NCBI RefSeq assembly: GCF_009910675.1
Contig: NZ_RSEJ01000028.1
Span: 1 to 64,000 of the forward strand
Length of the DNA: 64,000 nt
Reading direction: 5' to 3'
DNA from: Photobacterium alginatilyticum
GTDB taxonomy: Bacteria > Pseudomonadota > Gammaproteobacteria > Enterobacterales > Vibrionaceae
Shown here one piece after another: positions 36,963 through 46,015 of the stretch. The notes beneath the pieces were generated by a model. The model had not been told where the DNA came from. It made no database searches and worked only from the letters and a program-made list of their open reading frames with translations. How positions within the stretch are numbered: position 1 is the stretch's first letter; each line of letters starts with the position of its first letter. Made by a program: the position numbers and the translations under genes.

Positions 36963-37808
36963 TTAACCCTTCTGAACAGCTGCAACTTCTTCAGCGAAGC
37001 TCATTTCTTGAGCTTTCTCGATACCTTCACCAACTTCGAAACGGATGAAGTTAGAAACAGAAGCGCCTTTTTCTTTCAGCATCTGACCAACAGTCTGAGA
37101 TGGGTCCATGATGAACGCCTGACCAGTTAGAGAAACTTCGCCAGTGAACTTCTTCATACGACCAACAACCATCTTCTCTGCGATTTCAGCTGGCTTGCCA
37201 GACTGCATAGCGATGTCGATCTGAATTTGCTTTTCTTTCTCAACAACGTCAGCTGGTACATCTTCAGGAGTTACGTACTCAGGCTTAGAAGCAGCAACGT
37301 GCATTGCAACGTGCTTGATTACTTCAGCTTCAGCGTCTGCAGCAACAACAACACCGATACGGTCGCCGTGGCGGTAAGAACCAACTTTAACACCTTCGAT
37401 GAATTCTACGCGACGGATAGAGATGTTCTCACCGATCTTAGCAACAAGTGCTGCACGCGTTTCTTCGAATTTAGCCTGTAGAGCAGCAGTGTCTAGCTTC
37501 TCAGCAACTGCAGCGTCTAGAGCTTCGTTAGCGAAAGCCAGGAAGTTTGCATCTTTAGCAACGAAGTCTGTTTCACAGTTAACTTCTAGGATTGCAGCAA
37601 GACCTTCAGCTTCCTTAACTAGGATTGCGCCTTCAGCAGCAACACGGCCAGCTTTTTTAGCAGCCTTAGCAGCACCACTCTTACGCATGTTTTCGATCGC
37701 TAGTTCGATGTCAGCGTTCGCTTCAACAAGCGCTTTTTTACATTCCATCATGCCTGCGCCAGTACGTTCACGCAGTTCTTTAACTAGGGCAGCTGTAACT
37801 GTTGCCAT
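36963..37808 (-). CDS. tsf: Elongation factor Ts
   Basis: EF-Ts is the guanine nucleotide exchange factor for EF-Tu. The 281-residue protein has the N-terminal UBA-like domain with RERTGAGMMECKKAL, the core VNCETDFVAKD motif, and the two dimerisation subdomains. Codon use is strongly biased (TTC/AAC/GAA-rich), as expected for a highly expressed gene. It follows rpsB by 113 bp with an attenuator between. Confidence 0.98.
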   Translation of the reverse strand: MATVTAALVKELRERTGAGMMECKKALVEANADIELAIENMRKSGAAKAAKKAGRVAAEGAILVKEAEGLAAILEVNCETDFVAKDANFLAFANEALDAAVAEKLDTAALQAKFEETRAALVAKIGENISIRRVEFIEGVKVGSYRHGDRIGVVVAADAEAEVIKHVAMHVAASKPEYVTPEDVPADVVEKEKQIQIDIAMQSGKPAEIAEKMVVGRMKKFTGEVSLTGQAFIMDPSQTVGQMLKEKGASVSNFIRFEVGEGIEKAQEMSFAEEVAAVQKG

Positions 37809-37839
37809 TGTTATATCCTCAGTTTTGAATACTTGGTAT

Positions 37840-37867
37840 AAAAATCAGGGGCCCTATTCGGCCCCTG
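37840..37867 (-). terminator. Attenuator between rpsB and tsf
   Basis: Minus-strand CAGGGGCC and GGCCCCTG pair around GAATAG, followed by ATTTTT. In E. coli a similar partial terminator sits between rpsB and tsf. Confidence 0.75.
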
Positions 37868-37921
37868 GTAACCATACTTAGTTTACACAAGGTAACTTAA
37901 GATGCTCAAAGGAGCTGGCTA

Positions 37922-38650
37922 TTACTCAGCTTCTACGAAACCGTCTTGCTCAGCTTGTGCAACGATGTCTTGGTTACGACCTTCAGTTACAGTTTGAGCT
38001 ACAGCACCAGTGTAAAGCTGGATAGAACGGATTGCGTCATCGTTACCTGGGATAACGAAGTCAACGCCGTCTGGGTTAGAGTTAGTATCTACTACTGCAA
38101 ATACTGGGATACCCAGGTTGTTCGCTTCTTTAATAGCGATGTGCTCGTGATCAGCATCGATTACGAACATAGCGTCTGGTAGGCCGCCCATGTTCTTGAT
38201 ACCGCCAAGTGACTTCTCAAGCTTCTCCATTTCACGAGTACGCATTAGCGCTTCTTTCTTGGTTAGCTTGTCGAAAGTACCGTCAGTAGACTGAACTTCT
38301 AGGTCTTTTAGACGCTTGATTGACTGGCGAACAGTTTTCCAGTTAGTCAGCATACCGCCCAACCAGCGGTTGTTCACGTAGAACTGGTCACAGTTAATCG
38401 CAGCTTCTTTGATTGATTCGCTGGCTGCACGCTTAGTACCAACAAAAAGAACTTTACCCTTGCGAGCAGAAATCTTGTTGATTTCAGCAAGAGCGTCATT
38501 GAACATTGGTACAGTTTTCTCAAGGTTGATGATATGTACCTTGTTACGAGCACCAAAGATGAATGGCTTCATTTTTGGGTTCCAGTAACGAGTTTGGTGA
38601 CCGAAGTGAACACCAGCCTTAAGCATGTCGCGCATTGATACAGTTGCCAT
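37922..38650 (-). CDS. rpsB: 30S ribosomal protein S2
   Basis: The 242-residue protein starts MATVSMRDMLKAGVHFGHQTRYWNPKM. The start at 38650 has AGAGGA about 7 nt upstream and matches the family; an in-frame start at 38683 would lie in the regulatory leader. It is the first gene of the minus-strand rpsB-tsf array. Codon bias is strong. Confidence 0.98.
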   Translation of the reverse strand: MATVSMRDMLKAGVHFGHQTRYWNPKMKPFIFGARNKVHIINLEKTVPMFNDALAEINKISARKGKVLFVGTKRAASESIKEAAINCDQFYVNNRWLGGMLTNWKTVRQSIKRLKDLEVQSTDGTFDKLTKKEALMRTREMEKLEKSLGGIKNMGGLPDAMFVIDADHEHIAIKEANNLGIPVFAVVDTNSNPDGVDFVIPGNDDAIRSIQLYTGAVAQTVTEGRNQDIVAQAEQDGFVEAE

Positions 38651-38870
38651 TGAATATTCCTCTATGGGGTTAGGCGTCCACATATCCCATTCTACCGACC
38701 CATGATTTGCATTACTGCAAACCTGCAGCCTCGCGAAAGACTGATGAGCACCCCGGAGAATGTGCCGATATGTGTGAGTGATTAATAAATGTTTAGTGGT
38801 AATTTAACCAGCAGGGTCGAAACACAAGTTAGCTAATTACGGCGCGCTTTATACCATATTTTATCCACCA
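38651..38870 (-). promoter_or_regulatory. rpsB promoter and ~190-nt regulatory leader
   Basis: On the minus strand an extended -10 (TGGTATAAA; hexamer at 38848-38853) is followed by a GCGCGCC discriminator, typical of stringently regulated ribosomal promoters and like E. coli rpsB. No good -35 is visible. Transcription from about 38841 gives a ~190-nt leader with several short complementary blocks (for example CTGCAGGTTTGCAG near 38724-38737), consistent with S2 autoregulation. The remaining 38871-38974 holds the map promoter region, with no gene seen. Confidence 0.65.
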
Positions 38871-38974
38871 AAATCTAGCCTAATTATAGTTGAGAGCGTC
38901 AAACTTGGTTTTCATCCAGCGTCCTCACTGTTACCATATATTCAATAGAAAACAGTCAATGTAGAGAAGATTGG

Positions 38975-39850
38975 ATGAGCATCAAGATCAAAACGGCTGA
39001 TGAAATTGAAAAAATGCGCGTCGCAGGCCGTTTGGCTGCGGATGTGCTGGAAATGATCGAACCTCACATCAAAGAAGGTGTGACGACAGAAGAACTGAAC
39101 CAGATCTGTCATGATTATGCGTTGGAAAAAGGTGCCTACTCGGCCCCGCTTGATTACCATGGTTTTCCGAAATCTATCTGTACGTCTATCAACCACATCG
39201 TTTGCCACGGCATCCCGGCCAGCCAGGACGAGATCGGCAGCAACGGCCAGGTGAAACCAGCCGTGCTTAAAAACGGCGATATCATCAATGTCGATATCAC
39301 GGTCATAGTCCCGAATGACGAAAATGCTGATCTGAGCGTACGCCCGAAAGGCTATCACGGCGACACGTCAAAGATGTTCCTGGTCGGTGATGTCACACCT
39401 GCCGATAAACGCCTGTGTCGCGTTACCCAGGAAGCCCTTTACGTCGGTATGAAAAAAGTGAAGCCAGGTGCTCGCGTCGGTGATATCGGAACTGCGATTG
39501 AAAAGTTCATCAAGGACAACAACAAGAAGAATCCTCTAAACAAGTATTCAATTGTTAAAGATTTCTGCGGGCACGGTATCGGCAGTGATTTCCACGAAGA
39601 GCCTCAAGTGGTCCACTACCGCAATGGCGACCGTACGGTGCTGAAAGCGGGCATGTGCTTTACTATCGAACCGATGATCAATGCCGGTAAGTTTGGCTGT
39701 ACGGTCGATGGGGCTGATGACTGGACAGTTTATACCGGGGACGGCAAGAAATCGGCTCAGTACGAACACACTATCGTCGTCACGGAGACAGGGTGTGAGG
39801 TACTGACCCTGCGCCAGGAGGAAAGCATTCCTCGTCAAATGCGCAACTAA
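38975..39850 (+). CDS. map: Methionine aminopeptidase, type I
   Basis: MAP removes the initiator methionine from nascent proteins. The 291-residue protein is ~27 residues longer than E. coli MAP. Metal ligands are visible: Asp107 (NVDITV), Asp130 (YHGDTSKMF), the histidine in FCGHGIG, and glutamates in FTIEPMI and QYEHTIVV. The extra length sits in insertions before Asp107, between Asp107 and Asp130 (PNDENADLSVRPK), and before the FCGHGIG block. It is divergent from rpsB as in E. coli, and followed by a terminator. Confidence 0.96.
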   Translation: MSIKIKTADEIEKMRVAGRLAADVLEMIEPHIKEGVTTEELNQICHDYALEKGAYSAPLDYHGFPKSICTSINHIVCHGIPASQDEIGSNGQVKPAVLKNGDIINVDITVIVPNDENADLSVRPKGYHGDTSKMFLVGDVTPADKRLCRVTQEALYVGMKKVKPGARVGDIGTAIEKFIKDNNKKNPLNKYSIVKDFCGHGIGSDFHEEPQVVHYRNGDRTVLKAGMCFTIEPMINAGKFGCTVDGADDWTVYTGDGKKSAQYEHTIVVTETGCEVLTLRQEESIPRQMRN

Positions 39851-39857
39851 TCTTCCT

Positions 39858-39883
39858 AGCCGGCCAATAGGCCGGCTTTTTTA
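39858..39883 (+). terminator. Rho-independent terminator of map
   Basis: AGCCGGCC and GGCCGGCT pair around AATA, followed by TTTTT. Confidence 0.88.
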
Positions 39884-39937
39884 TACCTTCCTATTTATTC
39901 CTGTACAGTTATAGTAATACCCATACCAATTCACAAC

Positions 39938-42574
39938 ATGGCACGGAATGCGATGACAGATACTTTCTCAGCCTCAGAGCAGCTCTCCCCCGAACCTCTC
40001 TCACAAGAAGCCCTGCGCAGTGAACTGGAACAGTTTACCGAACAGCAAAAGCAGCAATTTGCCAACCGCACACCGGTCACCGAACTGGTCGAAACCCGTG
40101 CGGGTTTTATCGATACCCTGCTACAGCGCTTGTGGCAGCACTTCGGTCTCGATAAACACAGCGAACTGGCACTGATCGCCGTGGGCGGCTATGGCCGCGG
40201 CGAACTCCACCCGCTTTCCGACGTGGATATCTTGCTGCTCAGCGACCAGCCGCTGGATGAGCCGACCGGCAAAACGGTCAGTGAGTTTCTCACCTTTCTG
40301 TGGGATCTGAAGCTCGAGGTCGGCCACAGTGTCCGCACCCTTGACGACTGCCTCGAGATTGGCCTTGAAGATCTGACCGTGGCGACCAATCTGCAGGAAT
40401 CGCGCCTGCTATGCGGCAACCCCGATACGTTCCAGTGCCTGGAAGAACAAGTCAACTCTGGGAAGTTCTGGCCCAGCGAGAAGTTTTACCAGGCCAAGCT
40501 GGAGGAACAAAAGGTTCGCCATGCCCGCTACCACGATACGACCTATAACCTCGAGCCGGACATCAAGTCCAGCCCCGGCGGGCTGCGTGATATCCACACC
40601 CTGAGCTGGGTCGCCCGACGCCATTTTGGTGCCACCAGCCTGCTGGAAATGAGCCGTTTTGGTTTCCTGACCGATGCCGAGTATCGCGAACTGGTCGAAT
40701 GCCAGGACTCGCTGTGGCGTATTCGCTTCGCCCTGCACAGCGAGCTCCGTCGTTACGACAACCGCCTGACTTTCGAACACCAGGCCTCGGTAGCCGAAAA
40801 ACTCGGCTATACCGGCGAGGGCAACCGCCCGGTCGAAATGATGATGAAAGAGTTCTATCGCACCCTGCGCCGGGTCTCCGAACTCAACAAAATGTTATTA
40901 CAGCTCTTTGATCAGGCTATTCTCAACAAAGGGCAAGTCACCGAGGCCGTCCCGCTGGACGATGACTTTCAGTTACGCGGCCACCTTATCGAAGCAACCA
41001 AACCGGCTTTGTTCCAGGCTCGTCCCGAAACTATCCTTGATATGTGTCTGCATGTCGCAAGAAATTCTGAAATCGAGGGCATTGCCGCGCCCACTCTGCG
41101 CCAGCTCCGAACAGCCCGTCGCCGTCTAAACCGCTTTCTGGTTGATATCCCCGAAGCCCGGGAGAAATTCATGGAGCTGGTCCGCGAGCCCAATGCCCTG
41201 CAGCGGGCATTCCGCCTGATGCACCGACACGGGGTATTATCGGCCTACCTCCCCCAGTGGAGCCAAATCGTCGGTCAGATGCAGTTTGATCTGTTCCATG
41301 TCTATACCGTCGACGAGCACAGTGTCCGGCTGCTCAAGAATCTCAACAAGTTCAGCGATCCGGACAACCGCCAGCGCCATCCGATCTGTTGCGAGGTCTA
41401 CCCGCGGATCGCCAAGAAAGAAATTCTGATCCTGGCGGCTATCTTCCATGATATCGCCAAGGGACGCGGCGGCGACCACTCTGAGCTGGGCGGTGTCGAT
41501 GCGTATGAGTTCTGTATCCAGCACGGCCTTTCCCGCCCCGAGGCCAATTTGGTCAAGTGGCTGGTCAACAAACACCTGCTGATGTCCGTCACGGCCCAGC
41601 GACGGGACATTTACGATCCGGAGGTGGTTACCGATTTCGCTATGCAGGTGCGGGATGAAGAGCGGCTTGATTACCTGATCTGCCTCACCGTCGCTGATAT
41701 CTGCGCCACCAACCAGGAGCTGTGGAATAGCTGGAAACGCACCCTGCTGGCCGAACTCTATTACTCGACACAAAAAGCCCTGCGCCGTGGGCTGGAAAAC
41801 CCGCCGGATGTCCGCGAGCGGATCCGCCATAACCAGCAGATGGCCTCGGCTATTCTGCGCAGCCACGGTTTTACCCCGCGTGAGATCGAGGTCTTGTGGC
41901 AGCGCTTCAAGGCCGACTACTTCCTACGCCATACCCATAAACAGATAGCCTGGCACGCCGAGGCAATCCTCAAACATGAAGATCATGACAAGCCATTGAT
42001 CTTGCTGAGCAAAAAAGCCACCCGTGGCGGTACCGAGGTGTTTGTCTACAGCAAAGACAAGGCCAAGCTGTTTGCGATTGTCGTCTCGGAGCTGGACAAG
42101 AAGAACCTCAGCGTCCACGACGCCCAGATCATGAACAGCAAAGATGGCTATGCGCTGGATACCTTTATGGTGCTCGATCCGACCGGCAAGGCGCTAAGCG
42201 AGAACCGCCATAATACCGTTCGCCGGGCACTGGTGAGCGCCTTGACCCATATGAAGTCGGAGCGCAAGAAGAAACGGGCCCCGCGTAAATTGCTTCATTT
42301 CAATGTCAAAACCAAAGTCGACTTCCTGCCGACCAAAACCGGCAAAAAAACCATGATGGAGCTGGTTGCTCTGGACATGCCGGGGCTGCTTGCCCGTGTC
42401 GGCTCGGTCTTTGCCCGGCAGAAAGTCAGCTTGCAGGCTGCAAAAATCACCACCATCGGCGAGAGGGCCGAGGACTTTTTTATCCTAGTCAACGAAGACG
42501 GCGCCCAGCTGACCGAAGAGCAACAGCAGCAGCTGAAAGAAGCCCTTGTCGCCCGCCTCGATGCGGCAAAATAA
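39938..42574 (+). CDS. glnD: Bifunctional uridylyltransferase/uridylyl-removing enzyme
   Basis: GlnD senses glutamine and modifies the PII proteins that control nitrogen assimilation. The 878-residue protein has the nucleotidyltransferase motif GGYGRGELHPLSDVDILLL (near residues 84-102), the HD domain responsible for deuridylylation (AAIFHDIAKGRGGDHSELG), and two C-terminal ACT domains (about 705-785 and 805-875). The start may instead be ATG at 39953, which has GGA 5 nt upstream. Its place after map matches E. coli. Confidence 0.97.
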   Translation: MARNAMTDTFSASEQLSPEPLSQEALRSELEQFTEQQKQQFANRTPVTELVETRAGFIDTLLQRLWQHFGLDKHSELALIAVGGYGRGELHPLSDVDILLLSDQPLDEPTGKTVSEFLTFLWDLKLEVGHSVRTLDDCLEIGLEDLTVATNLQESRLLCGNPDTFQCLEEQVNSGKFWPSEKFYQAKLEEQKVRHARYHDTTYNLEPDIKSSPGGLRDIHTLSWVARRHFGATSLLEMSRFGFLTDAEYRELVECQDSLWRIRFALHSELRRYDNRLTFEHQASVAEKLGYTGEGNRPVEMMMKEFYRTLRRVSELNKMLLQLFDQAILNKGQVTEAVPLDDDFQLRGHLIEATKPALFQARPETILDMCLHVARNSEIEGIAAPTLRQLRTARRRLNRFLVDIPEAREKFMELVREPNALQRAFRLMHRHGVLSAYLPQWSQIVGQMQFDLFHVYTVDEHSVRLLKNLNKFSDPDNRQRHPICCEVYPRIAKKEILILAAIFHDIAKGRGGDHSELGGVDAYEFCIQHGLSRPEANLVKWLVNKHLLMSVTAQRRDIYDPEVVTDFAMQVRDEERLDYLICLTVADICATNQELWNSWKRTLLAELYYSTQKALRRGLENPPDVRERIRHNQQMASAILRSHGFTPREIEVLWQRFKADYFLRHTHKQIAWHAEAILKHEDHDKPLILLSKKATRGGTEVFVYSKDKAKLFAIVVSELDKKNLSVHDAQIMNSKDGYALDTFMVLDPTGKALSENRHNTVRRALVSALTHMKSERKKKRAPRKLLHFNVKTKVDFLPTKTGKKTMMELVALDMPGLLARVGSVFARQKVSLQAAKITTIGERAEDFFILVNEDGAQLTEEQQQQLKEALVARLDAAK

Positions 42575-42590
42575 GCGATAATACCATCCT

Positions 42591-42621
42591 CCCCCGAGCC
42601 ACTGACCAAGTGGCTCGGGGG
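42591..42621. other. Perfect 13-bp stem-loop after glnD
   Basis: CCCCCGAGCCACT and AGTGGCTCGGGGG are exact complements around GACCA. There is no T tract on either strand, so it may protect the glnD mRNA 3' end or act with Rho rather than as an intrinsic terminator. Confidence 0.8.
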
Positions 42622-42718
42622 AATCTCGATCTCGCCCACACATTAAGTGCTACATCAAGACGCTGCCGTCTGTAGTTGCTACATTGATACCGAAGCAGTC
42701 CATCAGAATGAGGCCCCT

Positions 42719-43099
42719 ATGTACCCAAACCTCACCAGTATCGGTATCGAGAATCCGGAAACCATCGAGCGTTACAGCCTGCGCCAAGAAGCGACTAACG
42801 ACATTCTTAAAGTGTACTTCGCCAAACAGAAAGGCGAACTCTTTGCCAAAAGCGTCAAGTTCAAGTTCCCGCGCCAGCGCAAGTCCGTGGTCGTGAATAG
42901 CGGTAACCGGGAATATAAAGAAATTACTGAAATCAACCGTAACCTGACTTTTGTTATTGATGAGCTTGATCAACTCACCAAGCGAAAGCATACGGATGTG
43001 GATGTTAAGAAGAAAATACTGAAAGATTTACGTCATCTTGAACAGGTCGTTACCCACAAGATCGCCGAAATCGAAGCTGATCTGGAAAAATTAAAATAA
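42719..43099 (+). CDS. yaeH: DUF3461 family protein YaeH (UPF0325)
   Basis: This 126-residue protein aligns over its length with E. coli YaeH: GIENPETIERYSLRQEATND, FAKSVKFKFPRQRKSVV, and a C-terminal helix DLRHLEQVVTHKIAEIEADLEKL. Its function is unknown. ATG at 42719 is chosen from homology and a GAGG site 6 nt upstream; an in-frame start at 42647 would add 24 unrelated residues. It occupies the same neighbourhood (map-glnD-yaeH) as in E. coli. Confidence 0.94.
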   Translation: MYPNLTSIGIENPETIERYSLRQEATNDILKVYFAKQKGELFAKSVKFKFPRQRKSVVVNSGNREYKEITEINRNLTFVIDELDQLTKRKHTDVDVKKKILKDLRHLEQVVTHKIAEIEADLEKLK

Positions 43100-43108
43100 C
43101 CCGAAGCT

Positions 43109-43134
43109 GCACTCCTGATGGTGTTCAGGAGTGC
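43109..43134. other. Stem-loop between convergent yaeH and yqcA
   Basis: GCACTCCTGA and TCAGGAGTGC form a perfect 10-bp stem with a 6-nt loop, located in the 54-bp convergent gap. No T tract, so it is a weak terminator candidate at best. Confidence 0.6.
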
Positions 43135-43153
43135 CACAAAAGAAAGATAACTA

Positions 43154-43612
43154 TCATTCAGTGATTCGCTGGACGAACTGCGTCAGCCAGGGTATCGCAA
43201 CCTCAAGGGCATCAAAGTTAACGCAGGCATCAATATCCAGCCGCTCATTGACAGACTTGGCCTGAAGCTGAGCCAGCAACTCATCAAACTGTCGCCCGGC
43301 ACCGCAATAGCGCTCCTCGCCGTAGCTCGAGTCCCCCATCGAAATAACGCCGTATGCCAGCCCCGGCAGCAGCGGAAACTGCTCATTAAGGGCTAGATAG
43401 AGCGGCAACAGGTTGTCCGGTATTTCACCCTGCCCGGTCGTAGAGGTGATCACCAAGGCCACATCATTCTGATACTCCAGAAAGTCCTCGATCTGCGGAT
43501 CAAGAAACAACTGGGCAGCATGTCCCTTGGCGATTAACTGCCCGACAACTTCCTGCGCGACATCCTCTGCGCCTCCGTACACCGATCCAACAAAAACACC
43601 TACTTTTGCCAT
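43154..43612 (-). CDS. yqcA: YqcA-family flavodoxin
   Basis: This 152-residue short-chain flavodoxin binds FMN; the phosphate loop is GSVYGGAEDVAQE (residues 7-19) and the isoalloxazine loops include TSTTGQGEIPDNL and MGDSSYGEERYCGAG. ATG at 43612 has AGGAAG just upstream. It is the last gene of the minus-strand yqcC-truC-yqcA cluster. Its electron partner is not known. Confidence 0.92.
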   Translation of the reverse strand: MAKVGVFVGSVYGGAEDVAQEVVGQLIAKGHAAQLFLDPQIEDFLEYQNDVALVITSTTGQGEIPDNLLPLYLALNEQFPLLPGLAYGVISMGDSSYGEERYCGAGRQFDELLAQLQAKSVNERLDIDACVNFDALEVAIPWLTQFVQRITE

Positions 43613-43724
43613 CGCTTCCTGCCTCGCTGCCATTTGCACTTCATTCAACTAATGTGGCTGTTTGACTGGCCAGATGCAAATAAATCGTGCTCGTTCCGCG
43701 AGTTAACCCATCAAATGCCAGTCG

Positions 43725-44465
43725 CTAGGAGCTGGGGACCATCAAGGTCACCGGCCACTCAAATGCTGTCATAACCCGGTTCCAGGCCTCATCGGTACCG
43801 GCCCGAATATCGAGCGACTCAGCAGTGACAGGGTGCTCAAGCTGCAACCTCGAGGCGTGCAGCATCAACCGGCGACAATCATAGTTCTCACGGAACATCC
43901 GGTTATGACGGCCATCGCCATGATTAACGTCCCCGATGATATGATGGCTCAGGTGATGCATGTGGCGGCGCAGCTGGTGCTTACGTCCAGTCTCCGGCTT
44001 CATTTCAACCAGGGTATAACGGCTGGTCGCATAGCGGCCGACAGGAATATCTGTTTCAACCTTCGCCAAGGGCGCATAGGCGGTAACAGCTGGCTGGGCT
44101 TCCTTGTCCTGATCCGCATCCTTGTCGGCAATTTTATCCAGCTCTTCCTTCAGCGGGTAATCCAGCACGGCAGCTTCCTTCACCCAGCCGCGTACAACCG
44201 CATGGTAGGTTTTGTGAATATCCCGTCCGGCAAATTTGGGCATCATCAGCGCGGCGATCTCGCTCGACAGCGCAAACAACAGTACACCCGATGTCGGGCG
44301 GTCCAGACGATGGAGCGGGAAGACATGCTGACCAATCTGATCTCGCAATGTCTGCATGACAAACCGTGTTTCATGGCGGTCAAGCCACGAGCGATGCACC
44401 AGCATCCCGGCAGGTTTGTTGACCGCAACCAAGTACTGGTCCTGATAAAGTATTTCTAATTCCAT
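43725..44465 (-). CDS. truC: tRNA pseudouridine(65) synthase
   Basis: TruC isomerises U65 in tRNA-Ile1 and tRNA-Asp. The 246-residue RluA-family protein has the catalytic HRLDRPTSG motif with Asp55, and RKHQLRRHMHHLSHHIIGD near the C-terminus. It starts 3 bp after the yqcC stop, and precedes yqcA by 112 bp, the E. coli gene order. Confidence 0.95.
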   Translation of the reverse strand: MELEILYQDQYLVAVNKPAGMLVHRSWLDRHETRFVMQTLRDQIGQHVFPLHRLDRPTSGVLLFALSSEIAALMMPKFAGRDIHKTYHAVVRGWVKEAAVLDYPLKEELDKIADKDADQDKEAQPAVTAYAPLAKVETDIPVGRYATSRYTLVEMKPETGRKHQLRRHMHHLSHHIIGDVNHGDGRHNRMFRENYDCRRLMLHASRLQLEHPVTAESLDIRAGTDEAWNRVMTAFEWPVTLMVPSS

Positions 44466-44468
44466 CGG

Positions 44469-44789
44469 TTATTTTGCTCTGAACAGGTGGTCTAATTCAC
44501 GGGTAACAGTCAGTACAGCCATGCTGCCCTGCTGCTCCTTCATGGCCTCTTCCACATAAGGGGAAATTTCAAACTGTGTCGGTAGTGCTGCGTTGCGCGC
44601 CACCAGTTGTTTCATTCTGGGAATAAAAATCCACTGCAGCCACTGGCCGCAGCTCAGCGTATCAATGGCAAAAGGTTCGGTACTGGCCAATGCCGCGGCG
44701 CTCGGAGACTTGCTCTCCCAAATCTCCGCCTCCCGCATGACGCTTTCAAGCCGCTCCAGCAACTGTTGGGTCTGATGGTATCTGTCCAT
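44469..44789 (-). CDS. yqcC: YqcC family protein (DUF446)
   Basis: This 106-residue helical protein of unknown function contains the family block PFAIDTLSCGQWLQWIFIPRM and SPYVEEAM. ATG at 44789 is preceded by GGGAGG; a longer frame to 44879 has no support. It is the first gene of yqcC-truC-yqcA. In E. coli yqcC neighbours csrB and syd, as it does here more distantly. Confidence 0.93.
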   Translation of the reverse strand: MDRYHQTQQLLERLESVMREAEIWESKSPSAAALASTEPFAIDTLSCGQWLQWIFIPRMKQLVARNAALPTQFEISPYVEEAMKEQQGSMAVLTVTRELDHLFRAK

Positions 44790-44930
44790 CGCTATCCTCC
44801 CTCGAAGAAACTGCCTATCCCAAACGGAACAATGAAGCGGGCAAGGATACCATCTAAATTTCGGAGTCCATATACCCAAGCATCTTGAGGGCGCTTCGGT
44901 ATATAATCAGGGCACCATTGAGGAGTAAAC

Positions 44931-45983
44931 ATGATGTCCATGGATAAATTTCATACCCTGACCCAACTACTGGATAATGCTGGTTGCCAGTATAAAATCT
45001 ATGATCTTGGCCGTCGCGTCAGCGAAATCGATATCAATCAATTTAAGGCCGTCGAAGATAACCGCCAACCCTATCCATGGCCACTGCAACAGCATGCTCA
45101 TCTGTCCATTTCGTTCTGGCAGCAAGGCAACCCGCCGTGGATTTGGTTCCTGCGCCTGCCGCTTGATGAAAGAGGCTTACTGAAACAGGCCGCCGTAGGG
45201 GACTTTATCAAATATGTCATCGAGGCAATGGGGGCAACACTAAACAGCACGCCAACCGAAGAAGAGCAGGAAAAACTGGCGGCCAATCCATACACCTTCA
45301 AGCCCAATGACGACAAGATGGCCATCTTCCATGCGCATCTGCGTCACCAGCTTGCCTTGCCGGCCAGCCAGTATTACGAACATGCCCAGCATTACCTGAC
45401 CGGCGATCTCGGCTGGGAGCAATGGCAAGGTGTTGGCCTGCAGGGGCTGGCAGACGTTTGCGCCCGCATGAAACAGGAAAATAACAGTACCCTGCTACGC
45501 AAGGCGCTGGCCAACCTGCCAATGACACCTCTTTACGCCTTGCTTGGCTGTCTGGAGCATTGTGATCTCCCTGAGAGTCTCAGCCAGCGAATTATCGAGC
45601 GCCTCAACGGCGAAGCCGCTCAGCCCGAGCCGGATCTGTTTCTGATCGCCGCACTGATCCGCGCGCTATCCGGCAGCGACAATGCCCTGCTTAGCCAGCA
45701 GCTAAAACATCTGCTTGCCGCACCAGCGCTGTGCCACCCTGAGATCCTGGTGGCCATCACCGGTCGCTGCTGGAATGGCCTCGCAGATACTGAGATTGCC
45801 AGCCTATTTTTACAGCGACTGGCAGAAACCGAGGACCAAACCTTGTTTAACCAGTTGTTTGCCGACTTGGTAATGCTGCCGGTACTGCGGGGGATCATGC
45901 TCCAGGTACTGCACGGTCAGGCAAACCCCGCTTTGGTCGCAGCCATTGCCAAGCTACAACAGCATGCCCGTGGACAAGCGTGA
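44931..45983 (+). CDS. DUF3549 family protein
   Basis: This 350-residue protein of unknown function is soluble, with no signal peptide or membrane segment. It opens MDKFHTLTQLLDNAGCQYKIYDLGRRVSEID and has leucine/alanine-rich helical repeats after residue 200 that could be HEAT-like. Start ATG at 44931 (or 44934) follows GAGGAG. A TATAAT (44902-44907) lies 24 bp upstream without a clear -35. It pairs with the DUF3301 gene 32 bp downstream in the same orientation. Confidence 0.85.
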   Translation: MMSMDKFHTLTQLLDNAGCQYKIYDLGRRVSEIDINQFKAVEDNRQPYPWPLQQHAHLSISFWQQGNPPWIWFLRLPLDERGLLKQAAVGDFIKYVIEAMGATLNSTPTEEEQEKLAANPYTFKPNDDKMAIFHAHLRHQLALPASQYYEHAQHYLTGDLGWEQWQGVGLQGLADVCARMKQENNSTLLRKALANLPMTPLYALLGCLEHCDLPESLSQRIIERLNGEAAQPEPDLFLIAALIRALSGSDNALLSQQLKHLLAAPALCHPEILVAITGRCWNGLADTEIASLFLQRLAETEDQTLFNQLFADLVMLPVLRGIMLQVLHGQANPALVAAIAKLQQHARGQA

Positions 45984-46015
45984 TCAAGCTATGCACTAAC
46001 AGGAATAAGTAGGAA

